Assembly (NCBI GenBank): GCA_029259635.1
Contig: JAJDEU010000055.1
Coordinates: 50,969 to 114,968, forward strand
Reading direction: 5' to 3'
From: Planctomycetota bacterium
GTDB taxonomy: Bacteria; Planctomycetota; UBA1135; GCA-002686595
DNA: 64,000 bases
Made by a program: the position numbers and the translations under genes. Every line of letters starts with the position of its first letter. Position 1 is the first letter of the stretch. Under the pieces are notes generated by a model. That model searched no databases, was not told the origin of the DNA, and saw only the letters and a list, made by a program, of their open reading frames with translations. Shown here one piece after another: positions 24,569 through 34,289 of the stretch.

Positions 24569-27319
24569 ATGAAACCGTGCATTCCAAGCGGCGTTCTGCT
24601 CGCGTGCCTTCCGGCGCTCCTCTCCGCCCAAGCTCCGACCGGGCTCGATCCGAGTTCGACGATTGTCTACGCCGCTGATCGGGACGACGGTGCCGTCAGC
24701 GCAGAGGAGTGGAGCGCTTTTCGGACGGAGCTCTCATTGCTGGCCGATCGCGAGGGCGCCGACGGTCAGCTGGATCGCCGCCTAGTTCTAGCCAGCGTCT
24801 TCCGTGCTCCTTGGGATAAGGACTCCGACGGCTCGCTCACGGCCTCCGACCTGCGTGCGATCTTCGAGCAGCTCGATCAAGACACAAGCGGAGAGCTCAG
24901 TCTCCGGGAACTCAATTTCGAAGTCGGCTCGACCACGGAGTATTTCGCGCGACGAATCCTATTCGACTTCGCGGACGTCGACGCTAGCAGTCTCGCGTCC
25001 TCCGCGGAGTGGGAGATGCTCAACGGGGGAGCGGAAGAGGAACTCTCGCTCGAGCAGGTTTGGGTCTGGCTGGATGCCGCGATCACTGCACCTCCGCCAA
25101 GCAATAAAAACGCGATTACGCCGGGCGTGTACTTGCTGACGCTCGACGCGGCGCTCGACGCCGATTTTTCGGGAACGGTTACGCTCGCCGACCTCGATCA
25201 ACTCTTCGCATCCATCGATGGAGATCAAAACGGGGAACTCACGACGGAGGAGTTGAGAGCTGGCCCGCGCGCCGCAGCAGCTTCGCCGTCGGCGATGAGC
25301 ACGGCGAACTTGAAGGGTCCGCTCATGCCTTGGCAGCGCAGCCTCGAGGACGCGCTCGCGATCGCCAATCAAACCGGCAAACCGCTCTTGATCTGCGTCA
25401 ACATCGACGGTGAGAGCGCGAGCGAGACTCTCGCGCGTTTCCAGTATCGCAACCCCGAGTTCGTCGCTCTCGTCGAGGGTTTTGTGCCGGTGCTCTTCTC
25501 TCCCGATTCGCACAACCCGCGTGAGCGCGACGACCGAGGACGACGACTTCCCGATCCGAAGTTCGGTCGGGTGATCACCTCGGAACACACCGAGAATGAG
25601 GCCGAGCTGTATGAGCGCTACTTCGGCGGAACGCGCGTGGCTCCGCGCCATATCGGAGTGACGGCGGCCGGCGAGATTCTCTTCGACATCAAGCTGGTCA
25701 ATGACCTCTCGATCATCGACCGCGCGCTCGAGAGCCATGGCGTCTTTGAAGAGAACGCGGGGCTTCGCGCTGCCGACGCGACTGAAGGCGAGCTGCTCAA
25801 CTCTCCGGACGCCGCTTATCGCGATTCTCTGGAAGAAGCCTTCGCAACGGGTGACACGCGCACGCGGGTGCGGCTCGCGAGCCTCGCGCTCTCTTCCGCG
25901 CGCCAGACTCAGCACCCCGAGCTCCTGCGCATGGCCTATCGCGACGACGACTCCGTGGTTCGGGAGCAAGCGGTCTGGACGACGATCCAGCATGCGAAGC
26001 GGGTTCCGACCGAGCTGTTCTTGTTCGCGCTTGGTGCGGCACATGGCGAACTCGACCAAACGAACGCGCTGCTCGGCGCGATCGAGCAAGTGGCGCGAAC
26101 CACTGCCGACGAGACTCGCAAGGCTCGCACCGAGCGCTTGGTGCGCGTCTTCTCGGCACTTGCGTCACCCTCCGCGGTCTTGGATCCCGAGCGCTGGAAG
26201 CTCGCACTCCGCTTCGCGCCCGCGAGCGTGGAGCTGGCGCCCGCCGAAGCCCAGATCGCAGAGGTCTCGGGGCGCCTGAGTCAACTCGAGAAGTTGCTGA
26301 AGCACACGCCCGAGGATCGCGAGCTCAACCTGTTGTTCGCGGACACTCTGATTCGGCTGGCTCGCATTCAGATGTTGTCCGGCGGCAACCCGACCTACTT
26401 GTTCGAAGATGCGCGACTCGCCGCCGCGCGGACGACCAGCGCCAGCGCGCCGAATGGACGCGGTCTGGGTTACTTGGCCTGGGCGAATTACCAGCTCCTC
26501 GACGCGTCGGCGGTCGAGTACGCCGCGACCGCGCTCCCGCTTCTTCGCAGCGAAGCGCACGCACCCCTCACCTCGCACGTCCTGCAGGTCTTCGCCCAGG
26601 GACGACTCTCGGCTTTCTACTCCGCACTCGCCGAAGACCGCGATTGGCCCGGCGAGTGGATTGCCGATATTCGCGACGTTCATGAAGTCCTGATGCTGCA
26701 CCCGGCGGTCACGGAAGCTCAGGTGATCGGATACGTCGGTTTCCTGGAGACCATCGAGGCCTTTCAGTTGCAGGCCGATGTCTTGCAGCGCGGACTCACG
26801 TTGTTCCCCGCTTCGACCGAGCTGCACAAAAACTTCCGCGCTCAAATCCTCCGCGACGGTGGGGCACGGGCGATGGCGGAGGCTTACCGCGCGCTCTCCG
26901 TTCCGGAGAATCAAGTCGCGAGCTTCGAGTGGTACTTCGGCTTGGCGGAACTCGTGGCCGCCGAGCGCCACGTCCAGAATCAAGCGATGGAAGAGGCTCA
27001 GCTCGCGTACCTGAACTCGGTGAATCACTTCCGCGAATCCTTCCGCGAACGGGAAGACTTCCGGCGTTCGGCGGTTCACTACATCGCGCTCTCGCTCGCT
27101 GGGTCGGCTCGCCTCCACATGGATGAGCAGAACCTCGAGGTCGCGCTCTCGGCCATCCTCGAGGGGCTGCTCATCAGTCCGAGCTCCGCTTCGATTGAAG
27201 ATGGGCTCGGCAATACGCCCGCAGGAACCGCGAGCCGGCTCCATCGCGTGTTGGTTCGAGAAGGTCGGACCTCCGAGGCTTCGGCCCTGCGCGAGGTGCT
27301 CGACGCTCGACCGCGTTAG
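24569..27319 (+). CDS. Exported EF-hand, thioredoxin-like, TPR protein
   Basis: ATG 24569 is chosen because a signal peptide follows directly (PCIPSGVLLACLPALLSAQ); the frame opens 6 codons earlier at a TTG. Of 916 residues, the N-terminal quarter holds four EF-hand-like calcium loops: DKDSDGSLTASD, DQDTSGELSLRE, DADFSGTVTLAD and DGDQNGELTTEE (about residues 84-96, 104-115, 197-209, 217-229). A thioredoxin-like domain follows (about 255-390: 'ALAIANQTGKPLLICVNIDG' to 'RVAPRHIGVTAAGEILFDIK') but without a CxxC pair. The rest is helical, HEAT/TPR-like. Likely a secreted or periplasmic scaffold that binds calcium; no catalytic residues visible. Its neighbours do not clarify the role. Confidence 0.75.
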   Translation: MKPCIPSGVLLACLPALLSAQAPTGLDPSSTIVYAADRDDGAVSAEEWSAFRTELSLLADREGADGQLDRRLVLASVFRAPWDKDSDGSLTASDLRAIFEQLDQDTSGELSLRELNFEVGSTTEYFARRILFDFADVDASSLASSAEWEMLNGGAEEELSLEQVWVWLDAAITAPPPSNKNAITPGVYLLTLDAALDADFSGTVTLADLDQLFASIDGDQNGELTTEELRAGPRAAAASPSAMSTANLKGPLMPWQRSLEDALAIANQTGKPLLICVNIDGESASETLARFQYRNPEFVALVEGFVPVLFSPDSHNPRERDDRGRRLPDPKFGRVITSEHTENEAELYERYFGGTRVAPRHIGVTAAGEILFDIKLVNDLSIIDRALESHGVFEENAGLRAADATEGELLNSPDAAYRDSLEEAFATGDTRTRVRLASLALSSARQTQHPELLRMAYRDDDSVVREQAVWTTIQHAKRVPTELFLFALGAAHGELDQTNALLGAIEQVARTTADETRKARTERLVRVFSALASPSAVLDPERWKLALRFAPASVELAPAEAQIAEVSGRLSQLEKLLKHTPEDRELNLLFADTLIRLARIQMLSGGNPTYLFEDARLAAARTTSASAPNGRGLGYLAWANYQLLDASAVEYAATALPLLRSEAHAPLTSHVLQVFAQGRLSAFYSALAEDRDWPGEWIADIRDVHEVLMLHPAVTEAQVIGYVGFLETIEAFQLQADVLQRGLTLFPASTELHKNFRAQILRDGGARAMAEAYRALSVPENQVASFEWYFGLAELVAAERHVQNQAMEEAQLAYLNSVNHFRESFREREDFRRSAVHYIALSLAGSARLHMDEQNLEVALSAILEGLLISPSSASIEDGLGNTPAGTASRLHRVLVREGRTSEASALREVLDARPR

Positions 27320-27350
27320 AGGCTTCGGCGGCCCGTCGCCGGCCGGTCGG

Positions 27351-28076
27351 CTAGCCGCGAAAGCGCTTGCGCAGAATCGTCTTGAACATCCCGTAGGCGG
27401 TCTTGCAAACCTTGGAGAAGCTGTCCGAGTGCTGGGAGCTTCCACCCATGCGCGCGCCGTAGTGAACCGGAATCTCAATCGTTCGCATGCCCTGGCGGTA
27501 GCCCTCGCAAATCATCTCGGGCGAGAAAGAGGGCCCGGCTTCGGTCGTTCCCGACCGCATCTGCTTCCACGAGTCGGCCCAGATTGCGCGGTAGGTACAG
27601 CCGACATCGGTGAGTCTCGGCTCATGCGGAAAGAGCCACATCATCTCCAAGAGCTTCGCCATCGTCACGTTTCCCCAGCGCAGCATCGCGTCCATGTTGG
27701 CGCCCTGCGCGACCATCTGCTTGGTGGTCCGAGTTCCGAGCACCATGTTGGCGTCCAGCAGGTAGTAGGCCAGCTTCCAGATATCCATGCCTCGGAAGGA
27801 GCCATCGGCTTCCGTGAGAACCAGGATGTCAGCACCCAGCTTCACCGCGTGGTCCATTCCCGCGCGCAAGGCGCAGCCGTAACCCGCGCGAGACTCCGAG
27901 ATGACCTCGGCCCCGGCTTGGCGGGCGAGCTCGGCGGTCGCGTCTTTGCAGTTGTTCTCGACGACAACGACGCGATCGACGCAGTCAATCGAGCGGAAGT
28001 CCGAAACCACGTCGGCAATCGTGTCCGCTTCGTTGTAAGCGGGTATGACGACGGTGATGTTGTGATCGTAGAACAT
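27351..28076 (-). CDS. Family 2 glycosyltransferase, polyprenyl-phosphate type
   Basis: The 241-residue protein has a GT-A nucleotide-sugar fold: NITVVIPAYNEADTIADVV at the N-terminus, 'VVVVENNCKDATAELA', the metal-binding region 'LVLTEADGSFRGMDIWKL' (DxD-type replaced by EADGS) and 'GTRTTKQMVAQGANMDAMLRWGNVTMAKL'. It resembles dolichol-phosphate-mannose-synthase-like enzymes, which move a sugar from a nucleotide donor to a polyprenyl phosphate on the cytoplasmic face. It has no membrane helices of its own but ends in a basic patch (KTILRKRFRG). Convergent with the EF-hand gene, 31 bases between stops. Donor and acceptor unknown. Confidence 0.82.
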   Translation of the reverse strand: MFYDHNITVVIPAYNEADTIADVVSDFRSIDCVDRVVVVENNCKDATAELARQAGAEVISESRAGYGCALRAGMDHAVKLGADILVLTEADGSFRGMDIWKLAYYLLDANMVLGTRTTKQMVAQGANMDAMLRWGNVTMAKLLEMMWLFPHEPRLTDVGCTYRAIWADSWKQMRSGTTEAGPSFSPEMICEGYRQGMRTIEIPVHYGARMGGSSQHSDSFSKVCKTAYGMFKTILRKRFRG

Positions 28077-28193
28077 GGACGGGGGAGTCTATCAGGCCGC
28101 GTTTGAGTTCATCGAGGGCCGTCAGGCTTCAGCAGGAAAGAATCTTTAAAACGAATGGAGACGCGGCGCGGCTGAAGCTACTGGGCGCAAGGG

Positions 28194-28982
28194 TTATCGA
28201 TAGCGACCTTGCATCCGTGCGATGAGAATACGCATGAGGTCGACCAATGAGCTCGCGATCGCGCTGAGCACGCGAACCTTGGTGTCGTCTTCATGGCGCC
28301 AGAGAACGGGCACTTGAACCAGCTTCAAGCCTTGAATGTGGGCGATCACAACGAGCTCGGCATCGAAGGCCCAACCGTTCAGCGTCGATCGCTGAAAGAT
28401 GGTTTGGGCGGCGTCGTGGGTAAAGCCCTTGAACCCGCAGGTGAAGTCCTGCACTCCGGGGACGAGAAAGGTGCGCGTGATCACTGTGAAGGCTCGGCCC
28501 AAGAATTCGCGCAGCTTGGGCTGGCGACGAGTGACTTGGGACCCGGGCGAGCGGCGATTGCCGAGGACGACGTCGTAGCCCGACTCGAGGGCGCCGAGGA
28601 CGCGCGGAAGTTCTTCGAGCGGCGTTGAGAGATCGGCGTCCATGAAGACCGAAAACTTGCCGGTGGCGGCGAGCATGCCGGTGCGAACCGCCGCTCCCTT
28701 GCCCATGTTCTTGGGCAGGTTGAACACCTGCACGGAGGGGTGTCGTTCGGCCAACCCTGCGAGGATTTCGCCGCTGCGGTCGGTGGAGCCATCGTTGACG
28801 CAAATGACTTCGAATCGCCGGCTCGGCTCTCCGGGTAGTTCGAGCCCTTCGAGGAAGGGGATCAGCAACTCGAAGGTCGACTCCAGCGCGCGCTCCTCAT
28901 TATAGATGGGCAGAACGACGCTTATGCTTGCTGTCTCCGTAGCCGGGGAACGCTCGGGACTCGTAGGATCGGGGGCGGGCAT
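28194..28982 (-). CDS. Family 2 glycosyltransferase, ALG5-like
   Basis: The start ATG 28982 places the catalytic domain close to the N-terminus; the frame is open to 29246 but the extra part overlaps the divergent gene. The 262-residue product has SISVVLPIYNEERALESTF, 'VICVNDGSTDRSGEILAGLA', 'LPKNMGKGAAVRTGMLAATG', the metal site 'SVFMDADLSTPLEELPRVL' and 'VQDFTCGFKGFTHDAAQTIF'. This is the dolichyl-phosphate beta-glucosyltransferase (ALG5/GT2) pattern, transferring a sugar to a lipid phosphate. The adjacent YfhO-like gene, which may be a lipid-sugar-dependent glycosyltransferase, is a natural partner. The 118-base gap to the next gene downstream holds nothing clear. Confidence 0.85.
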   Translation of the reverse strand: MPAPDPTSPERSPATETASISVVLPIYNEERALESTFELLIPFLEGLELPGEPSRRFEVICVNDGSTDRSGEILAGLAERHPSVQVFNLPKNMGKGAAVRTGMLAATGKFSVFMDADLSTPLEELPRVLGALESGYDVVLGNRRSPGSQVTRRQPKLREFLGRAFTVITRTFLVPGVQDFTCGFKGFTHDAAQTIFQRSTLNGWAFDAELVVIAHIQGLKLVQVPVLWRHEDDTKVRVLSAIASSLVDLMRILIARMQGRYR

Positions 28983-29148
28983 GGGCGGCAGAGTATAAGT
29001 CCGATACAGTTGGGCAGAGTTGCGGGGAAGCACAGCTTTTGATACTCGTGTTCCGACCCGCGGAGCCCCAGGACGCGACATCTTATCGGCCCTGAATGAA
29101 GAATTACCGAAGTTGAGATCGTCCTTCTCTCCACCAGTTAGCAGTCGG

Positions 29149-32016
29149 GTGAGTGGTCGGGAATTCGCTCTCGCGGTCCTCATCTCGCTCGTGTTCTTCG
29201 CCTGGCCGATGAGAGCCTCGCTCCTCGATCCCGGCGAAGTCACCATGGGCGTCGATACCGGCGGAGTTCAGTTGCCCTGGAGTGCCGTCATTCCGGCGGC
29301 TACCGACGGCAGCGATCGGCCGAGAAATCCAGCCCTCTGGGATCCGGGAATCTGTTTCTATCCGATGCAGCGCTGGATGGTTGAGCGCTGGAATCGCGGC
29401 GAGACCGTCCGGTGGAACCCGCTGATCTTTACCGGCGCCCCAGCCCTGGGCAATCCGCAGCAGGGAGTCTTCGATCCGCAGAACTGGCTGCTGGGTTTGG
29501 GCTGGAAGCTGGGCGGCTTGCGCGGCTTTCACTGGTCCTTGGGAGCCGCCGCTTGGCTCCGGCTGGTCGCGGCCGGGCTCGGAGCCTATCTGCTCGCGCG
29601 TCATCTCAGGCTCGGCCGTCCCGGCGCCGCGTTGGCCGGGATCGCCTTCGGCCTCTCGGGCTATCAGGTCCTCTGGCTGAACTTTCCGCTGGGGCACGTG
29701 AGCCCACTCTTGCCGTGGGTCTTGCTCGGGCTGGAGGGTACTCGTGGTCGCCGACCCGTTTTTGCGGCTCTCTTTACAACGATCGCGTTGGCGCTCTCAT
29801 CACTTGCGGGACATCCCGAGACGACTTTTTTCGTGGGCGCAGCGGGAGGAGTCTGGGCACTGGCCATCCTGCGGCAGAACCGGAACGCCGGATTGCTCGG
29901 CTTGTTCGGAATGGCGTTGGGCGTCGGACTTTCCGCGGGAGGGTGGGTGCCCTTCCTCGAATACTTGGACGCTTCCCAGGCGCACGCGGAACGCAGTCTG
30001 GTGCTGACCCGGTCGAACATCGACCTGATTGCGCTCGGTGCCTTGGTGATCATGGCCGGGATCTTTGCACTCGTTCGGCGAGAGCTACCGGAGCAACTCG
30101 AGCGGGGCCGAGTGCGGACGGCAGTGTTCATCGCCGGGCTCGCCGGATCGCTCTTCGCGGGCTTTTGGATTCTTTCGAGTCGCGGACTTCCCTCGAGCAT
30201 TCCCATCCAGCTCCTGCACGACTTCTTCGGAACACCCGGCGATGGCACGGGCGGCTACCGCGGTCCCGGGGTCATTATCGAAAAGGCGAGCGGCTGGGTT
30301 GCGAGCGCAGCACTGGCTCTCGCGCTCTCCGCCGCACTGACCCTGCGCACGGGGATGGCACGTCGGGGAGTGGTGCTCGGCATTGGCGTGGTCTCCCTCG
30401 CGCTCTGCCTGGAGCTGCCCGGAATCCTGGATCTCTTCCGTCAACTGCCCGAGGTCGGCCTGGGACAACCCGGTCGACTCGGCGCGGTCAGTGCGCTGAT
30501 GATCGCGTTGCTGGCGGGTGACGCGCTCACCTCGGCGACGCGAAGCGCTCGCGTCGCAGCCGTCAGCCTGATCGTCATGGGAATCGTGGTGGCCTACACC
30601 TCCCGAGGGGTGGAGCCCCTCACTCACGGCCCCGCGGCGCAACAGGACGAGCTCGTCGGCTACATCTGTCTACCGGATCCGGTGCTCGCCAATAAGGGTC
30701 CTTATATCGAAGGCTGGCTTGCCGGTGAACTCAACGTGGGCAGAGCGCGGCTCGTGATCGAGGAGCTGGACGAGAGCGGGCGCATTCTCCCCGGAACCGA
30801 GTCCTCCTTCCCCTTCGAGATTTGCGAAGGGCCATCGGACCGCGCTCGTCAGTCCTCACCGCAGCGGGTCGAGCAAGCGCCGATCGGCGCCGAGTTCTTT
30901 CGCACGCAGTCCATCTTCATCGATCGCTATGAAGAGGGGCACTTTTTGTTCTCGATCGAACTGCAGGACGACACGCCCGAACGCAACGTCCTCAGTCGAC
31001 GTGTCATTCGGACCGTCGCCGTCTCGCGGCCACCCGTCGCTCGAACCACGACCTTGATCTTGGTTGGTCTGGGCCTCGGGATGTTGCTGCTCTTGCCGAA
31101 TGCCGCGTGGGTTTCCCTGCTGCTCGTCTCGCTCGTCGCCATTCAATGCTTGTGGTTTGCAGCCGGGAAGAACCCGACGGTTCCCGAAGCCGAGGTCTAT
31201 CCTCCCACGAGCACCGTCGAGATCATGCGGCGAGAGCTGGGGAACTACCGCTACTTCGCCGAACCCGGCGTGATGTCACCCGACACGGGCATGGTATTCG
31301 GACTGCACTCGCTCGATGGCTACGACGCCATGCGGCCGTACCTCTATAACGCGTACAAGTTCTTCGCGCTCAAGCGAGGCGTACACCCGTTGCTCGGTTG
31401 GAATGTTCGCGGCGCCGAGCTGGGGAGCGGCGTCTTCCGAGGAATGGGCGTCAAGCTACTGGTGCTCAAGTCGCCCATTACCGAACCGGGTTGGGAGCTC
31501 ATCGCCTCTCCGGATTCAACGCGCGGCGTCGAGCTCGCGGAGACGTGGATCTATCGCGCTACGGATCCCATACCGAGAGCGTTTTGCGTCAACCGCGTGA
31601 TCTCGCTGGATCAGTTGGCTCTGGAAATCGACAGCTGGGATCCAGAGCAGACCGCAACGCTCGAAGCCGCATGGCGCCCGGCCGACCCCTTCGTCGAGGC
31701 CGAGGTCACCGATCTCGAATTCGCGCCGGAAGAGATTCGCATGCGGGTGCGGCTCGACGGCGACGGGCTGCTGGTTCTCACCGACGTGGCCTTTCCCGGT
31801 TGGGTAGCGGAAGTGAATGGCGAGCGCCGAGAAGTCCTCAACGTCAACATGGCTTTCCGATCCGTCGCGCTCAGCGCAGGTGAGCACGAGGTCGTCTTCC
31901 TCTACGAATCCGAAGCGGTGCGAAACGGCTTTTGGGTGACGGTCGCGACCGCGATCGCGATGCTGTGCTTCGCCGTGGCGGGGCGCTTCTACAAGCCCGT
32001 TCGAGCGGGCGCCTGA
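29149..32016 (+). CDS. YfhO-like polytopic membrane protein, putative lipid-sugar-dependent glycosyltransferase
   Basis: A polytopic membrane protein of about 955 residues. The start is unsettled: the frame opens at TTG 29020, but that leaves only 37 bases to the divergent gene. GTG 29149 sits just before the first helix (FALAVLISLVFFAWPM) and is used here. At least ten hydrophobic segments fill the first two thirds, with extracytoplasmic loops such as 'GVQLPWSAVIPAATDG' and 'GAPALGNPQQGVFDPQNWL', features of YfhO-type proteins. 'YYLYNAYKFFAL'-like and 'VNGERREVLNVNMAFRSVALSAGEHEVVFLYE' near the end are the typical YfhO C-terminal beta part. YfhO-like proteins decorate teichoic acids or glycans using lipid-linked sugars; substrate here unknown. 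Confidence 0.72.
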   Translation: MSGREFALAVLISLVFFAWPMRASLLDPGEVTMGVDTGGVQLPWSAVIPAATDGSDRPRNPALWDPGICFYPMQRWMVERWNRGETVRWNPLIFTGAPALGNPQQGVFDPQNWLLGLGWKLGGLRGFHWSLGAAAWLRLVAAGLGAYLLARHLRLGRPGAALAGIAFGLSGYQVLWLNFPLGHVSPLLPWVLLGLEGTRGRRPVFAALFTTIALALSSLAGHPETTFFVGAAGGVWALAILRQNRNAGLLGLFGMALGVGLSAGGWVPFLEYLDASQAHAERSLVLTRSNIDLIALGALVIMAGIFALVRRELPEQLERGRVRTAVFIAGLAGSLFAGFWILSSRGLPSSIPIQLLHDFFGTPGDGTGGYRGPGVIIEKASGWVASAALALALSAALTLRTGMARRGVVLGIGVVSLALCLELPGILDLFRQLPEVGLGQPGRLGAVSALMIALLAGDALTSATRSARVAAVSLIVMGIVVAYTSRGVEPLTHGPAAQQDELVGYICLPDPVLANKGPYIEGWLAGELNVGRARLVIEELDESGRILPGTESSFPFEICEGPSDRARQSSPQRVEQAPIGAEFFRTQSIFIDRYEEGHFLFSIELQDDTPERNVLSRRVIRTVAVSRPPVARTTTLILVGLGLGMLLLLPNAAWVSLLLVSLVAIQCLWFAAGKNPTVPEAEVYPPTSTVEIMRRELGNYRYFAEPGVMSPDTGMVFGLHSLDGYDAMRPYLYNAYKFFALKRGVHPLLGWNVRGAELGSGVFRGMGVKLLVLKSPITEPGWELIASPDSTRGVELAETWIYRATDPIPRAFCVNRVISLDQLALEIDSWDPEQTATLEAAWRPADPFVEAEVTDLEFAPEEIRMRVRLDGDGLLVLTDVAFPGWVAEVNGERREVLNVNMAFRSVALSAGEHEVVFLYESEAVRNGFWVTVATAIAMLCFAVAGRFYKPVRAGA

Positions 32017-34259
32017 AGGCCGAGCCGCTGGAGCGCGTTGGTCACGGACTCGGGCAGTTCGTGCCAGTCCTCGGGAAGGATCGATTCCCGCTCCAGCTCC
32101 TCGAGTTCGAGCCGAGCTCGTGCGGTGTCGCCCGAGATCTCGTAGCTCGCGATGAGCAGCAGCCGCGTCGGTAGGTCGCCGTTCGGCAGATAGATCCGGC
32201 TGAGCTTCAGGGCTTGGCGCAGCTTGGATTGCGCGAACCCAAACTCTCCGCTCGCGAGATTTTCGAGACCCCACAACCGATGTGCGGTGGCCTTCAGCCC
32301 ATCGCTCAAGAGCGATCGCCCGCCGCGCTGACTCTCGGCTTCGGAGAGCGCGAACCAATCCTCCGGTCGATTGAGATCAAACTCGGGATACAGGTTCGAG
32401 AGCAGCTCGGTTCCGATCCGCGTGCGTCCGGCGAGCAGCACGCGTGCGCCCAGATCCGAGAGGAGCTCGTCATCGAGGTGACCTGCCGTTCGCAGACGAT
32501 CGATGTACTCGAAGGCGCGTTCGGGGCTTCCGTGCAGGCTCTCGAGGCGAGCTAAATTCTCGAGCGTCGTCGGGTGCCCGGGGTCGAGCTCGATGGCGCG
32601 GTTCCAAAGTGCGCGGCGCGAATCGTCGTCCTCTGCGAGAAGTCCCAAGCCGATTAAGGCCGAAACTTGGTGAGGTCGATGCACGAGCACTCGCTCCCAA
32701 GCCTTGCGCGCGTCGGATCGCGAGCTCGCCGTATTCGTCCACGTGGCGTAGCGCGCCGCTTGCAGTGAGAGCGCCGTTGTCGAATCGGGCGCCGCTTCGA
32801 GTGCGTCGCGGAGCAGGCGGCCTTCCTCGAGCCAAAACTCCGAGCTGAATATGCGCGAGTCGGCCGAGCTACTGAGGAGTTTGTCTCCGTAACGCGCAGC
32901 GGCCAGCTGACGTTTCGCAAGGTGCTCGCCGTGGCTCACCAGTCGCAGCGCGGTGGTGAGCGAGAGGAAGAGCGCTGCGGCAACACAGAGGCCAATCCAC
33001 ACGGCGCCGCGTGAGCTCGTCGTTCGCGTACTCTGCAAGCTTGCGCCGAAGAGCACCCAAGCCAGGACGAGCGGGGCGGGCTCGAAGCTGAGCGGCGCGT
33101 GCTGGGTCGAGTTGATCAGGAGTGCTAGGCAGACCGGGCCGAGCGCGGAATGTGGCCCAAACTCTTCGCCGCTTTGGCGGCAGGCTCGCAAGGCAGAGCG
33201 CGCCACGAGCACGAGCAGCGCGCAGAAAGCGAGTCCTCCGATGACCCCGAACTCGGCGAAGGCTTGGACCCAATCGGAGTGAGCATGCTCGACCTCTCCG
33301 CCGACTTCCGAGTGGTGCTGATAGGTCGAGAGCTCGATCTCTTTCGGGTCGCGGTAGGGCGGGAAGCTCGCGCGGAACTGACCGGGACCGACACCGGTCA
33401 AGGCGTGGTCGAAGGCCATTCGGAGACTGCGATTCCAGATGCGGAGCCGGACTTCGACGCCGCCAAGATCTGAGTCGGTGGCTGTTGAGTCGACAGCTTC
33501 CGAAGGGGCGGCCTGCGTCGACGTCGGTGATTCGATGACGGGCGCGAGCAAGAAGCAGAGCGGCGCGACGGCTGCGAAGGCGAGAGCGCGCCAGCGGTGG
33601 GAGCGCGCCTCGGTCGGGGCGAGCACAACCCAAGCGCCGAGTGCGATTGCAAAAGCCAGCGCTCCGGTGAGCACAGGTGTTGTGCCGGCGTGAACTCCGA
33701 AGGCGAGAGCGGCCAACGCGCCGAGGCCGCGAAAGAGGAGCGGTCCTCTCAGGGCGAACACCGCGCCGAGAACGGCGCCCGGCAGGGCGACCTGCGAGAG
33801 GGCGCCGGTGTTGCCGAGCGGGCCCACGGCGCCGGTGCTTCCATCGGAGACTGTGGCGAAGAGCGCTTGGAGAGTGAAGCCGAGGGAAACGAGAATCGCG
33901 CCGCGCTGGAAGAGGAGCATGGCGCGCGCGCTGAGGGCCGAGCCGGCCAGAAAGCTGGCGATGCTGAGGGCGAGCAGGATGGCGGCGCGCTGGAGCTCGA
34001 AAGTGTCCGTCGAAGAGTCGGCGGCGAGAGCCAAGAGCGCGAGGTGGGGCAGAAAGAGGAGCGCGCTCTTCGGCAGCCCGCGCCCTAGGCAGAAGGGCAG
34101 CAGGCAGGCTGCGGGCAGAAGGAAGAGGAGTGCCCAGCCCGTGCCGGCGGCGTGGGGCAGCGGATCCGCGCCGAGGAGTCCGGGCAGCGCGAGCCCGGCG
34201 CTCGGAATCAAGAGCAGGAGCGCGAGCCAGCTCGTTCTATCGGATCGTTCCTGCATCAT
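31989..34259 (-). CDS. O-antigen ligase/polymerase-like membrane protein with C-terminal TPRs
   Basis: This 756-residue protein has about 10-12 hydrophobic segments in its first 430 residues and a Wzy_C/O-antigen-ligase-type periplasmic loop: 'RLRIWNRSLRMAFDHALTGVGPGQFRASFPPY' followed by 'EVEHAHSDWVQAFAEFGVIGGLAF'. The hAHsdwlq..ae.G..G motif is the recognisable core. The C-terminal 300 residues are helical repeats of TPR type ('HPTTLENLARLESLHGSPERAFEYI'). It would join lipid-linked glycan to an acceptor, or sugars to protein, in the periplasm. Its 3' end overlaps the convergent YfhO-like gene by 28 bases. Confidence 0.78.
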   Translation of the reverse strand: MMQERSDRTSWLALLLLIPSAGLALPGLLGADPLPHAAGTGWALLFLLPAACLLPFCLGRGLPKSALLFLPHLALLALAADSSTDTFELQRAAILLALSIASFLAGSALSARAMLLFQRGAILVSLGFTLQALFATVSDGSTGAVGPLGNTGALSQVALPGAVLGAVFALRGPLLFRGLGALAALAFGVHAGTTPVLTGALAFAIALGAWVVLAPTEARSHRWRALAFAAVAPLCFLLAPVIESPTSTQAAPSEAVDSTATDSDLGGVEVRLRIWNRSLRMAFDHALTGVGPGQFRASFPPYRDPKEIELSTYQHHSEVGGEVEHAHSDWVQAFAEFGVIGGLAFCALLVLVARSALRACRQSGEEFGPHSALGPVCLALLINSTQHAPLSFEPAPLVLAWVLFGASLQSTRTTSSRGAVWIGLCVAAALFLSLTTALRLVSHGEHLAKRQLAAARYGDKLLSSSADSRIFSSEFWLEEGRLLRDALEAAPDSTTALSLQAARYATWTNTASSRSDARKAWERVLVHRPHQVSALIGLGLLAEDDDSRRALWNRAIELDPGHPTTLENLARLESLHGSPERAFEYIDRLRTAGHLDDELLSDLGARVLLAGRTRIGTELLSNLYPEFDLNRPEDWFALSEAESQRGGRSLLSDGLKATAHRLWGLENLASGEFGFAQSKLRQALKLSRIYLPNGDLPTRLLLIASYEISGDTARARLELEELERESILPEDWHELPESVTNALQRLGLQAPARTGL

Positions 34260-34289
34260 TCGAGGAGGGTCGACGCCGTCGGGATCGAG

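Noticed and set aside
28120..28190. Inverted pair GCTTCAGC / GCTGAAGC between the two GT2 genes
   Set aside because: Arms are 8 bases with a loop of nearly 40, no U-run; likely chance.
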